A DNA stretch of 64,000 nucleotides from an uncultured Clostridium sp. GTDB taxonomy: Bacteria; Bacillota; Clostridia; TANB77; CAG-508. Of this stretch, positions 1 to 8,365 are shown in pieces. Made by a program: the position numbers and the translations under genes. The notes beneath the pieces are model-generated. The model worked only from the letters and a program-made list of their open reading frames with translations, was not told where the DNA came from and did no database searches. Position 1 is the first letter of the stretch. Every line of letters starts with the position of its first letter. The DNA lies in assembly GCA_900553945.1 (NCBI GenBank), contig USFR01000006.1, forward strand, positions 54,505 to 118,504. Direction: 5' to 3'.

Positions 1-2
1 TC

Positions 3-404
3 AAAGATGAAAATTCAAAGGTTGATTTAGTTATTTTTAGTTCATCTAATAATGAACAATACGGATATACTACAAATGGAGACAAAGCTATACAATATAT
101 TGATGACAAAGGAAATAAAATTTTGAGATTTAACGTAAGTAGTCAATACATTTTGAATTTAATATATCAAAAAGATGGCCAAGTAAATTTTCAATTCCAA
201 GCTTCAAAAGATTTTCCACCTGAAAAATTCAAAGCTCTTATGGAAAATTTAAACTTTGAATCAAAATATTATTACAGTGACAAAGAAGATATAGAATATT
301 GGTTACAAGAAAATAGCGATGATAAATTGTTGCAATCCAAATTAAATACCATATCAGAAAGAATTAACACTAGAAGGAAAGAAAGTTCTAAAACTTTGCA
401 ATAA
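3..404 (+). CDS. Unidentified protein, C-terminal part only
   Basis: The reading frame is open from the left edge of the window, so the start lies outside it. About 133 residues are visible. The TTG at 123 is a possible internal start, but the frame upstream looks equally coding, so I treat the gene as 5'-truncated by the window. The visible part is charged, rich in Asn, Lys and Ser, and has no membrane segment. I do not recognise a family. A hairpin terminator follows about 20 bases after the stop. It converges with the ABC transporter gene on the other strand. Confidence 0.6.
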   Translation, partial: KDENSKVDLVIFSSSNNEQYGYTTNGDKAIQYIDDKGNKILRFNVSSQYILNLIYQKDGQVNFQFQASKDFPPEKFKALMENLNFESKYYYSDKEDIEYWLQENSDDKLLQSKLNTISERINTRRKESSKTLQ

Positions 405-423
405 CTATTAGTTTTCAACTCAT

Positions 424-463
424 AAAAAATCTCATGTTATTAATTAAAACATGAGATTTTTTA
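424..463. terminator. Bidirectional intrinsic terminator
   Basis: Thirteen-base arms (AAAATCTCATGTT and its complement) enclose a short AT loop and are bounded by A and T runs on both sides. It lies between two convergent genes and can serve both. Confidence 0.8.
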
Positions 464-487
464 TATATTCAAAGCAAATCTTTTATA

Positions 488-2253
488 TTAATTTAATTTT
501 CCATAGTACATATCACTAAACATTCCGCCTTTGTCAATTAACTCATCAAATTTTCCTTCTTCTTCTATATGACCTTTGTTCAAAACAATTATTCTATCGC
601 AATTTTTTAATGTAGTTAATCTATGTGCAATTGCAATAATCGTTGTATTATTTTCATCTTTCATTTTTTCTATTTCTGCTTGAATATGCTTTTCAGAGGT
701 ATTATCCAAAGCAGAAGTTGCTTCATCTAAAATTAATATTTTGGGCTTTCTCAAAAATATTCTAGCAATAGCTATTCTTTGTCTTTGACCACCAGATAAA
801 TTGTTTCCTCCTTCTGAAACCATAGTATCAAATTTTTCTGGTAAACTATTTATATAATCAAATATATATGCTCTTTTTGAAGCCTCTTCTACTTCATCTT
901 TTGATACCTCTCTATCTATACCATACGTTATATTTTCATAAATTGTTCCCGCTATTAAAAATGGACTTTGTGGCACTAATGCAATCAATTTAGAAATATC
1001 TTTTCTTGATAAATTATTTAAATTAATATTATCAATAATTATCGTACCCTTTGCTTTTTCCAGCTTACATATAGACTTTATCAAAGATGATTTACCGCAA
1101 CCTGATGGCCCAGCAATACCAAGATAAGTTCCTTTATTTATATCAATATTAAAATTATCAAGAATTACTTTATCTTTACTTTCTGGATAAGAAAACGTAA
1201 TATTTTCCATATTAATCATTTCATCTGTTTCTTTATTTTCTGATTTCACACTTATAGGAAAATAAGAAAAATCATTTTCTATTTCTGTCATTTTGAAGAA
1301 ATCTGTTGCTAAAACAGTACATTCAGACACTTCATCGAAAATTCTATGTAATTCTTCTAATGGCTTTAATAATTGATTAAAACACAAATATGCTGTTAGA
1401 ACACTACCTACTGAGATTATATTCTTAGTTGCTAGATATGTAGATACACCAATAACTAAAACAGTAAATACTGCTTGATTAATAAATTTTAAACAATCAT
1501 ATACAGCCATTGCTTTATGATGTTTCATTTCCTTTGCTCGTAAAAATTCTGATTTATTTTCAAATCTATTTGTTTCAAATTCTAAGCTATCACATATTCT
1601 TATTACTTCAATACCATTTATTAATTCAACAATAGTTCCGTCCATTTCAGATTTACTATTTAAAAGTTCAACTCTAATTCCCTTCTGACTTTTAATCTGT
1701 TTCAAAACTATAAAAACTCCAATTGGGATTACTAACATCATAGGTAAAGCTAATGCTATTGGTAACGTTATAAAAATAGTAATAATTGCTGCTATACTAT
1801 TGAATATAGCTGGAGCAAAATCCATAAACAACAATTTTTCCAATTTTATTGTTCCATCAAGACATCTATTTAACCTTCCATGAATATTTCCAGTCATATT
1901 TTTTCTGAAATATGATAATGGAGCCATTAAAAGAGATTTTATAACAATTCCTCTTGCTTTTTTTTCTGTCCTAGTTGCTGTATCCTCAACTAAAACTCTT
2001 CTTACAATTTTTATTATTTCATTAACTACATTGACTATTAGTATAAAAATAAGAAATGGTATTACTTTTTCAAACGAAATTGAATCCTTAGATAAAATAT
2101 CATCTGTTAACCATCCTATAGCTTTAGGAGTCATCTGTGCTAATATTGCTGAAATTATCATTATCATAATAATTATTATAAATCTTATTTTCTGCTTTTT
2201 ATCTAACAATTTATATATTTTCTTTAAAACATTCGATAAATTATTTTTTTCAT
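488..2253 (-). CDS. ABC exporter (fused membrane and ATPase domains), start frameshifted
   Basis: This is a half-size ABC exporter of the MsbA/LmrA type, which would pump an unknown substrate out across the membrane. About six membrane segments fill the first ~300 residues. The ATPase domain has Walker A (GPSGCGKSS), the signature LSGGQRQR, Walker B ILILDEAT and the H-loop AHRLT. The uninterrupted frame begins at a TTG at 2209, which has no ribosome site. A well-placed AGGAG and ATG lie upstream at 2251-2253 but run out of frame after a run of seven A (2244-2250 on this strand). Eight A would give one continuous protein starting MKKNNLSNVLKKIY. I therefore place the start at 2253 and regard the frame as broken or slippage-dependent. 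Confidence 0.8.
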
Positions 2254-2421
2254 ATTTACTCCTTTTAATTTAAATTACATTATATATTATAACATAAAAC
2301 TATCTAAAACACCAATTTATCCGAATGCTATATTTTTTTACATTTCATGTCATCAAGCTCTATTAATTACTTTAATATCTAACAATTTATTTCGTATACC
2401 ACTTGATATATTTTATCAATT

Positions 2422-3786
2422 TTAGTTTATATCATCATTTTGTATAACTTTTTTCTCTAATTTTTGAGCAAGTTTTTCTAGTTCTTCATCCCCTGTTTCA
2501 TCAGCAAACTTTCTTGCCATAGTTTTATTTTTAGAAACTAATTTTTTTATAGTTAAATCATTCGCTTTATCATTTGCTAATCGAAGATTTCTGTCACTAC
2601 TTACAAGAGCATCCTTTATTTTTTGAAGATGATCTATTGACTTATCTATTTCTTCTATTGCCTCATTAAATTTTCTTGATGCTAACATATAATTTCTGCT
2701 AAATGCATCTTTAAATTTATTCATATTATCTTCGAAATTTGAAATATCAATATTGGTATTTTTCATTTCAATCATTTGTTTTTTATATTGCAATGAATTC
2801 ATTGATGCAGTTCGTAGCAAAGTGATAATAGGTATAAATGATTGTGGACGAATTACATACATTTTTTCATATCTATGTGATACATCAGTAATTCCAGCAT
2901 TATAAAGTTCATTATCTTTTTCTAATAAAGAAACTAACACTGCATATTCGCAATTCTTTTCTTTTCTATCTTTATCAAGTTCTTTGAAAAAATCCTCATT
3001 TTTATGTTTAGTAGCTGTTTCATCATTTTCGTTTTTCATTTCGAACATAATAGAAACTATTTCAACACCGTCATCATCATAATCTCTAAATATAAAATCA
3101 CCTTTAGATCCTGTTTTAGCATCATTATCTTTTTCAAAATATGCATTTGAGAACAAAGGTCTTAATCTATTAAACTCAACATTGCAATGTTGTTCTAAGG
3201 TTTCTCCCACCATTTTTGTTGATAATGATGTTTTTAAGTCTTTATAATATTCTATCATTTCATCTTTTTGTTTTAATTGATTATCATAACTTAATATAAG
3301 ATTTTTTTCGTTTATTTCTTGCTCTTTTTTATTAAGATTAATCTGATTCTTCAAAGACTCTATGTCTTTATCTTTTTCATTTATTGCATCTTTAATAGCC
3401 ATTTGATCTTTTGATTTCTGAACAATTAAATCAGATTGTAATTTTGTATTTTCATTTGTTAATTCATTTATTTTATCATTTAATTTTTTCTCTACTTCAT
3501 TTCGAGTAGACATCTCTATATTTCTTTTCTCTTTTTCACTTTCTTGCAATTTGTTTTGAGCTGTTATTAATTCTAGTTTTAATGAATTAATTTCTTCTTG
3601 CATTTTCTTTTCTGTATTAACTTCTGCAAGTTTTACTGCATTTTCTTTTTCAGAATTAAATTGCTTAATTCTTATATCTAGTTCCTTCTCAAACTCATGA
3701 TTTTTTATTTGCTTAACTATTGATTCATAATCTGTTTCATTTATCGTAAATGCTTTTCCACAATGTGGACATTTAATTTCATTCAT
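2422..3786 (-). CDS. DUF2130 family protein with coiled coil and nuclease-like core
   Basis: The 454-residue protein opens with a CPHCG zinc-binding-like motif. A long charged coiled coil covers about residues 35-180, followed by the DUF2130 core, recognisable by KMVGETLEQHC at 191-201. Within the core, D230 in GSKGDFIFR and E249-x-K251 in FEMKNE are arranged like a PD-(D/E)xK nuclease active site; that reading is inference. A helical C-terminal region follows. The biological role of DUF2130 is not established. The gene stands alone, next to a RhuM-family gene and a pseudogene, a setting that looks accessory. Confidence 0.8.
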   Translation of the reverse strand: MNEIKCPHCGKAFTINETDYESIVKQIKNHEFEKELDIRIKQFNSEKENAVKLAEVNTEKKMQEEINSLKLELITAQNKLQESEKEKRNIEMSTRNEVEKKLNDKINELTNENTKLQSDLIVQKSKDQMAIKDAINEKDKDIESLKNQINLNKKEQEINEKNLILSYDNQLKQKDEMIEYYKDLKTSLSTKMVGETLEQHCNVEFNRLRPLFSNAYFEKDNDAKTGSKGDFIFRDYDDDGVEIVSIMFEMKNENDETATKHKNEDFFKELDKDRKEKNCEYAVLVSLLEKDNELYNAGITDVSHRYEKMYVIRPQSFIPIITLLRTASMNSLQYKKQMIEMKNTNIDISNFEDNMNKFKDAFSRNYMLASRKFNEAIEEIDKSIDHLQKIKDALVSSDRNLRLANDKANDLTIKKLVSKNKTMARKFADETGDEELEKLAQKLEKKVIQNDDIN

Positions 3787-3838
3787 TATATATTTTCCTT
3801 TCTTTAATTATTAAAGTAAAATTTATAATATAATTGTA

Positions 3839-4396
3839 TCATTTATTCAGTAATTTATCATATATTAATTTTGTGTTTTCATTTAAATGTATTTTTTCAT
3901 CAAAAACATCTACACATTTTGGTTTGCAAAAATTTTTAAATTCAGAAATAGCTAAATCTATATTATTTGCATTAACTTTATCTTCAAATATTTTAATTGC
4001 TGTTTTCATATATCCTCTTACAGCACATCCTGCCATTGCTTTAAAATAAGATTTTTCTGGCAAATTCGATTTATATTAAAAATCCATGGCCATCTCATCT
4101 GTAACAACTCTAGGATTTGTTATAATAATTTTATTACTTCTAAATACTCCGTGCGGAGCTTAAGTGCTTTCTCAATCTATTATTTCAGCATCATCTGGAA
4201 TAGCAACATCATATATTGTATCACCACGCACTAACCATCTTAGTATGTTATCTTCTGTACTAAAGTTAAAACCGCCCATTTTTTGTGGGTCATGAACATT
4301 AGGATTCCAATTATTAGCAATATTTACTTTTCCTATCTTATACTCAAAATCCGAGGCTCCAGATTTCGTTTTAAACATTACCTTTAAATACTTCAT
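3839..4396 (-). pseudogene. Small conserved protein of unknown function, broken by three in-frame stops
   Basis: One reading frame runs through the whole stretch and keeps protein-like sequence on both sides of three nonsense codons: TGA at 4172-4174, TAA at 4160-4162 and TAA at 4076-4078. The pieces read MKYLKVMFKTKSG...DDAEIID, then APHGVFRSNKIIITNPRVV, then KSNLPEKSYFKAMAGCAVRG. From memory they match, in order, an uncharacterised family of about 190 residues seen in Firmicutes accessory regions; this recall is not verified. No frameshift is needed, so decay looks recent. The start overlaps the end of the rhuM-like gene by 26 bases. Confidence 0.7.
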
Positions 4397-5306
4397 TTGC
4401 TTGTTTATGTGAATTTTTTCCTTTTCCTTCTAAAACTTCATAATGGAAAACTTTTAGGGCATTTTCTACTTCATTTTTCCAATCTTCCATATACATTGTT
4501 ATGTTTCTCTCTGCATTATTTTCAGCAATATCCAAAAATAAGTTTACTAAATTATTTAAATTTTTAATTTCTTGTTCACTTAAATAGTTCTTGGCAATAA
4601 TTACATCAGATTTTAAAATTTTCCCATCAGGTGAATTTTCCCAGGTAGTAAGTCCAATATTTTCTTTTTTAGAATTCACTCTTTTATAAACTATTTCAGC
4701 AGCAATGTTTCCAGTAATTGCATAATGAAATTTATTTTGAATTGTTTTATAAAAAGTTATTGCAGTATCACTATTTTTATCATAATCAATAGAACATTCA
4801 GCAAATATATCAGTAATTTTTTGATAAAACATTCTCTCGCTTGTACGAATTAATTTAATTCTTTCGAGTAATCTTTTAAAATACTCTTGATCAGATTTCT
4901 TTGCTTTTAAAAATCTTTCATCATTTAAAGCAAAACCTTGAACCATATAATCTTTAATTATTTTATTTGCCCAAGTTCTAAATTTAATTGCTTTTTTAGA
5001 GTTAACTCGAAAACCTATTGAAATGATCATATCAAGATTATAATATTTTGTATTATAATCTTGTTTGCCATTGTTACCCACATGTTCCATTTTGGAACAT
5101 GTGCTTTTTTCTTCAAGTTCTTCGTCTTCATAAATATTATTTATATGTTTCGTAATTGCTGGTCGTTTAACATTAAAAAGTGCGGCTAATGCTTTTGTAT
5201 TTAACCAAACATCTTCATTTTCTAATAGTACTTCTACTTTTGTATTACCTTCTTCATCATTATAAAATAAAATATTTTTCTCATTTCCAATTAATTTTTC
5301 TTTCAA
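4371..5306 (-). CDS. RhuM-family (virulence RhuM) protein
   Basis: The 311-residue soluble protein resembles the RhuM family: an N-terminal winged-helix-like part (LNTKALAALFNVKRPAITKHI, about residues 34-54), then YYNLDMIISIGFRVNS and RTWANKIIKDYMVQGF, the usual signature. RhuM proteins are widespread in accessory islands; their molecular function is unknown. The start is a TTG with AGGAG eight bases upstream. The C-terminus is slightly shorter than I would expect for the family and overlaps the following pseudogene. A perfect 10-bp inverted repeat lies inside the coding region. Confidence 0.8.
   Translation of the reverse strand: MKEKLIGNEKNILFYNDEEGNTKVEVLLENEDVWLNTKALAALFNVKRPAITKHINNIYEDEELEEKSTCSKMEHVGNNGKQDYNTKYYNLDMIISIGFRVNSKKAIKFRTWANKIIKDYMVQGFALNDERFLKAKKSDQEYFKRLLERIKLIRTSERMFYQKITDIFAECSIDYDKNSDTAITFYKTIQNKFHYAITGNIAAEIVYKRVNSKKENIGLTTWENSPDGKILKSDVIIAKNYLSEQEIKNLNNLVNLFLDIAENNAERNITMYMEDWKNEVENALKVFHYEVLEGKGKNSHKQANEVFKGNV
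5079..5103. repeat. Perfect intragenic inverted repeat
   Basis: Arms CACATGTTCC and GGAACATGTG flank a five-base loop, followed on the plus strand by a T run. It lies inside the rhuM-like gene and would resemble an antisense terminator or an operator. No function is shown. Confidence 0.6.
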
Positions 5307-5432
5307 ATTAACATCTCCTAATCCAAATATAATAAATTCTTATCTAATTAATATAATACTATTTTTACGAACATTTGTATTGTATCATGGATATACTTGA
5401 ATTTCAATATTTTTACATGCAATAATTATATT

Positions 5433-5475
5433 AAAAAAAGTGCATCCAGATTATTACACTGGATTGCACTTTTTT
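5433..5475. terminator. Strong terminator, probably the original secA terminator
   Basis: Arms AAAAAAGTGCATCCAG and CTGGATTGCACTTTTTT pair with one bulge. It sits 15 bases beyond the stop of the secA 3' fragment at the left end of the integrated element, so it was probably the terminator of secA before insertion. Confidence 0.75.
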
Positions 5476-5489
5476 ATTATATTATATAA

Positions 5490-5546
5490 TTACGCATTTT
5501 TTCCACAACAGTTTTTATACTTTTTTCCACTTCCACAAGAAGACTT
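5490..5546 (-). pseudogene. Detached 3' end of secA (left attachment site)
   Basis: The codons read [22 protein letters not shown], the same SEC-C tail as the intact secA about 7.4 kb away. Differences from the intact copy inside the shared part are synonymous. Similarity stops abruptly at TTTCCACTTCCACA (5524-5537). This is the expected remnant of the host gene when an element inserts in its 3' end and supplies a replacement tail. Confidence 0.85.
5524..5537. repeat. Left core attachment repeat (attL)
   Basis: TTTCCACTTCCACA is identical to 12935-12948 and encodes the CGSGK part of the SEC-C motif. It is the last identical block before the two sequences diverge, as expected of a strand-exchange core. 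A 17-base identical block (TTTTTTCCACAACAGTT) also occurs nearer the stop. Confidence 0.65.
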
Positions 5547-5660
5547 TATTTGTGTATTATCAATACTATAAAATACTATCTATACTAATAATATCACGGA
5601 TTATAGCCATTTATATTTATTGTATTATTAGTATTTATTTTGTATATGTTTTATTATTTT

Positions 5661-5691
5661 TTGCAAACAAAATGCAAACAATGTTTACATT
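5661..5691. repeat. Left arm-type recombinase sites (putative)
   Basis: TTGCAAACAAAATGCAAACAA matches 12826-12846 with one difference. It includes the decamer AATGCAAACA (5671-5680) followed by an inverted copy, TGTTTACATT (5682-5691). Related decamers cluster at the right end, so these are likely binding sites for the integrase N-terminal domain. No gene lies between 5547 and 6015; this stretch holds these sites and the structured regions listed next. Confidence 0.55.
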
Positions 5692-5713
5692 CGATTTTAA
5701 AATTATAATAAAA

Positions 5714-5772
5714 ATGCCTAGATTGCAACGTACTTAACATACGCTTAGCTTGTAGCTACATTGTCTAGGTCT
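5714..5772 (-). other. Second structured intergenic stretch
   Basis: On the minus strand, CCTAGA and TCTAGG arms enclose a region containing the palindrome GTAGCTAC and are followed by CATTTTTATT, a terminator-like tail. The segment AAGACCTA here can pair with TAGGTCTT in the terminator of the upstream putative RNA. No promoter was found for it. It may be a trailing part of that transcript or an attachment-region structure. Confidence 0.3.
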
Positions 5773-5827
5773 TACTAAAAATATTTTACTATATCGAAAC
5801 TTGTATGTCAAACATTTTTGCTAAAAA

Positions 5828-5967
5828 ATATTAAAGGTAAAGACCTAAATCTCTACCTTTTTTACCGTTGGTTATTTGGCAGGTGTGCCAAATCCTGCAT
5901 CTCTTTTGACCTTTTAAAGGTGTGTGGATGGCACTATTGTCCACTTCAAATAACCTAATTATATTGT
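5828..5967 (-). ncRNA. Putative structured small RNA, ~140 nt
   Basis: A consensus-like promoter is followed by a region with no usable reading frame but dense pairing. GGTTATTTG (5870-5878) pairs with CAAATAACC (5947-5955) and encloses three hairpins: GTGGA/TCCAC (5924-5944), ACCTT/AAGGT (5909-5921) and GCAGG/CCTGC (5879-5898). An alternative eight-bp hairpin, ATTTGGCA/TGCCAAAT (5874-5893), would compete with the closing helix, so two folds are possible. A terminator stem AAAGGTA/TACCTTT (5833-5860) and a T-rich tail end it. I do not recognise the RNA family. Function unknown; it could be a regulatory RNA of the element. Confidence 0.55.
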
Positions 5968-5973
5968 ACTTTT

Positions 5974-6002
5974 ATTATACAACTTTTATTCATTTTTGTC
6001 TA
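5974..6002 (-). promoter_or_regulatory. Promoter for the putative small RNA
   Basis: TAGACA and TATAAT are separated by exactly 17 bases. The start would fall near 5967. It lies just after the stop of the PBECR-like gene, so the RNA can be made independently of the cargo operon. Confidence 0.65.
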
Positions 6003-6015
6003 GCATTTTTTAGAT

Positions 6016-6399
6016 TTATTTTTCCATATGATTTTTCCGTCTATTTCTTATAGTTTGATTCCAAGTTCTTTTATTTAATTTCATTAATGTTATTATTGAG
6101 TTTTTATTATGCTCATCATCTTGTCCTAATGCTAACTTTATAACGACTCTACCATTCTTTCCTATATCATCAATTTCTTTTAAATATATCATTGTATCTT
6201 CATGTCTATTATCTTCAACTATATAGTCTGGATTTTCAATTATACTTTTAATATATGGTCTTAACTGTTTATATTCTTCTTCGTGGAATAATAGTATGTG
6301 TTCATATAGTCGTTCATCTGTTAAAATAACTTCTTCAGTTATTAACTTATCTTTATATATTCCTAATTTTTCTTTATCTAAATTTGTTATATATTGCAA
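6016..6399 (-). CDS. Small PBECR-like nuclease-domain protein
   Basis: The 127-residue protein resembles the stand-alone phage Barnase-EndoU-ColicinE5/D-RelE-like (PBECR) domain: a central IIENPDYIVEDNRHEDT followed by strands and KNSIITLMKLNKRTWNQ. Proteins with this fold are predicted RNases, so it may act as a toxin or effector; that is inference. The start is TTG with AAGG seven bases upstream. It is the last gene of a four-gene operon, 27 bases after a Nudix gene. The final residues (RNRRKNHMEK) look off-pattern and could reflect a late frameshift. Confidence 0.55.
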   Translation of the reverse strand: MQYITNLDKEKLGIYKDKLITEEVILTDERLYEHILLFHEEEYKQLRPYIKSIIENPDYIVEDNRHEDTMIYLKEIDDIGKNGRVVIKLALGQDDEHNKNSIITLMKLNKRTWNQTIRNRRKNHMEK

Positions 6400-6426
6400 T
6401 TTATTACCTTCTTTTTATTATAATAT

Positions 6427-6873
6427 TTATCTTACATATTTTGTATTATTAAAAATATCTAAAGAATATATTTTGTTTTCTTCAAAATATTTGATAAACT
6501 GGATGCTTGTATCATATCCTCTTAATTCATTTTCTGTCATGTTTTTAACATCTTTGACATTTAACCATTTTACATCCAATATCTCATCAGTATCAAATTT
6601 AATATCTTCTTCTAATATATCAGCAGTAAATCTTACCATTACTCGTGTTTCTCCATCTTCTCCATCAACAGAACATATCGGTAATACCCCTGTGAGTTTT
6701 ACTTTACAGCCCGTTTCTTCATAAGTTTCTCTTACTGCTGCATCTGTTATTTTTTCTAATTCATCTACATGCCCTGCTGGAAAATTCCATTGTCCATAAC
6801 ATTTCTTTTTTGCTTCTTTTACCATTAAAATTTTATTATCTCTTACTATTATACAACCTGCTATAACTACCAT
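6427..6873 (-). CDS. Nudix hydrolase
   Basis: The 148-residue protein has a complete Nudix box, G-x5-E-x7-REx2EE-x-G, seen as GHVDELEKITDAAVRETYEE followed by TGC, at about residues 34-56. Such enzymes hydrolyse nucleoside diphosphates linked to another moiety, using Mg2+ held by the box glutamates; the substrate here is unknown. The start ATG follows GGAGAG. It is the third gene of the cargo operon, 14 bases after an MBL-fold gene, and is a different Nudix subfamily from the first gene of the operon. Confidence 0.85.
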   Translation of the reverse strand: MVVIAGCIIVRDNKILMVKEAKKKCYGQWNFPAGHVDELEKITDAAVRETYEETGCKVKLTGVLPICSVDGEDGETRVMVRFTADILEEDIKFDTDEILDVKWLNVKDVKNMTENELRGYDTSIQFIKYFEENKIYSLDIFNNTKYVR

Positions 6874-6887
6874 TCTATCTCTCCTAA

Positions 6888-7691
6888 CTATAAAATTACT
6901 TCTTCTAAATCATTTGGAACATAAACATTACCTAAAAAGAATTTCTTTGCTTCTTCTATATATGATTTTTTTCTGTTTTTTACATCATTGTCTATTGTAT
7001 GCCATAAAATCAAATTTTTAGCTTTCATCATTTCCATCTTTTCTGCCACATCCTTAACTACTGAATGATTTTTTTCACGGGCTTTAAAAATAGGTTCTTC
7101 TTTTTCTAAACAAAATGCTTCATGTAGTATCCAATCAAAATTTTTTATTCTATCACATATCTTTTCAGAGCAAGGAACATCTCCTAAAAATGCTATATTC
7201 TTTCCATTATTTAATATCGTTTTAAATCCATATTGAATACATTCATTAGAGTGTAAATCTATTACATCTATATCATATCCTATAATAGAAAACTTTTTAT
7301 AATCTTTACAAAAGTTATATATTACTAACTCTTTATATAAGTCTATATGTACTTTATGAAATGTAGCTGACATGAAAGTATCTATTATTTCTTTAATTTC
7401 ATCATCACAATATATATTTAATTTTCCATTATATCTTTTCATTCTATGTTGTTGCATTATATATCTTAATAGTGGAATAATGCCTAATAAATGGTCTATA
7501 TGTTTATGTGAGATAAAAATATCATGTATTTTATCAATGTCTATATTTTTTGACTTTAATTGATTTAATATTTGATTACCACTACCTGTATCTACCAACA
7601 TATACTTATCATCATTTTCTAGTAAAAAACATGTACTATAACAATTTATTGATATTCCTGCCCCAGTACCTAAAACTATAATTTTTTCCAT
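6888..7691 (-). CDS. MBL-fold metallo-hydrolase, RNase Z-like
   Basis: The 267-residue protein has the beta-lactamase-fold metal motif SHKHIDH (H62, H64, D66, H67), a later GD (IAFLGDVPC) and a C-terminal LWH, the arrangement of RNase Z/ElaC-like and phosphodiesterase-type MBL enzymes. It would bind two metal ions and cleave a phosphodiester or related bond; the substrate is not evident. It lies between two Nudix genes with 13-14-base gaps, which argues for a joint role in nucleotide or RNA chemistry. The ATG follows AAAGGA. Confidence 0.8.
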   Translation of the reverse strand: MEKIIVLGTGAGISINCYSTCFLLENDDKYMLVDTGSGNQILNQLKSKNIDIDKIHDIFISHKHIDHLLGIIPLLRYIMQQHRMKRYNGKLNIYCDDEIKEIIDTFMSATFHKVHIDLYKELVIYNFCKDYKKFSIIGYDIDVIDLHSNECIQYGFKTILNNGKNIAFLGDVPCSEKICDRIKNFDWILHEAFCLEKEEPIFKAREKNHSVVKDVAEKMEMMKAKNLILWHTIDNDVKNRKKSYIEEAKKFFLGNVYVPNDLEEVIL

Positions 7692-7704
7692 CTATAAATC
7701 CTTT

Positions 7705-8232
7705 CTATTTATTCAAATAATATTCTAATATATTTCTATCCCTTAATGCTATAAATTTTGTGTGATATACAGACTCGTATTTTGATGCAATTAAATTATC
7801 AAAACATTCTGTAATTAACTTTAATCCATTTTCAGGAGTTTCCCATAATAATTTAGCACCTTCTTCTTTTTCTTTTTGAGTTACATTCAGTTGTTTTGTA
7901 TCTTTTATAACTTTTCCTACAAATACATAAGAAATTTGTTTAAAATTATCAAATGTTTTATATTCTTCAGTTGTTCCTAAACATTCTATAATTTCTACTT
8001 CGCATCCTGTTTCTTCTAGCACTTCTCTTTTAAATGCTTCTTCTGGTTTTTCTTCTCCTTCTAATCCTCCACCAGGTAATTTATATTCATTTTTATTACT
8101 CTTATTAAAAATTGCAATTTTACCATCTTCTCTTATCACAATTCCTCTTGCACCTAATCGCAATCTTGGATTGTCCATTTCAATCGGCTGTTTTCCTATA
8201 TCTTTATCTGTTATTTTACATATTAAATTCAT
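7705..8232 (-). CDS. Nudix hydrolase, first gene of the cargo operon
   Basis: The 175-residue protein contains the Nudix box GGGLEGEEKPEEAFKREVLE followed by ETG at about residues 54-76, within a MutT-like fold. An N-terminal strand region (LRLGARGIVIREDGKIAIF) precedes it. The C-terminal ~40 residues are helical and not typical of minimal MutT. It has GAGGAG before the ATG and an extended -10 promoter upstream. The substrate is unknown. Confidence 0.85.
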   Translation of the reverse strand: MNLICKITDKDIGKQPIEMDNPRLRLGARGIVIREDGKIAIFNKSNKNEYKLPGGGLEGEEKPEEAFKREVLEETGCEVEIIECLGTTEEYKTFDNFKQISYVFVGKVIKDTKQLNVTQKEKEEGAKLLWETPENGLKLITECFDNLIASKYESVYHTKFIALRDRNILEYYLNK

Positions 8233-8270
8233 ATTTTTTATATTCTCCTCTTTTGGGATATTTTTAAGGA

Positions 8271-8301
8271 ATTATATCATACTTTACTTTATTTGTCTCA
8301 A
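8271..8301 (-). promoter_or_regulatory. Promoter of the Nudix/MBL/Nudix/PBECR operon
   Basis: TTGAGA and TATAAT are 19 bases apart. The long spacer is offset by an extended -10 (TGATATAAT). It lies about 40 bases upstream of the first Nudix start. Confidence 0.6.
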
Positions 8302-8336
8302 TTTTATAAAAATTTTATATTTTTCTTATATTTTAA

Positions 8337-8360
8337 AGAGCCAGTAATTATACTAGCTCT
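8337..8360 (-). terminator. Possible terminator after the first integrase gene
   Basis: AGAGCCAGTA and TACTAGCTCT form a ten-pair stem with one mismatch just after the integrase stop. The downstream T-rich tail is weak. Confidence 0.35.
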
Positions 8361-8365
8361 CTAAT

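Noticed and set aside
4160..4174. Selenocysteine or stop-codon recoding in the small gene
   Set aside because: Two different stop codons three codons apart and a third downstream are better explained by decay.
5661..5691. CRISPR-like repeat array
   Set aside because: Repeats are too short and irregular, with no spacers; they fit integrase arm sites.
5552..5737. 61-codon plus-strand frame beside attL
   Set aside because: Very Ile/Tyr-rich, low complexity, no start signal; overlaps attachment-region structure.
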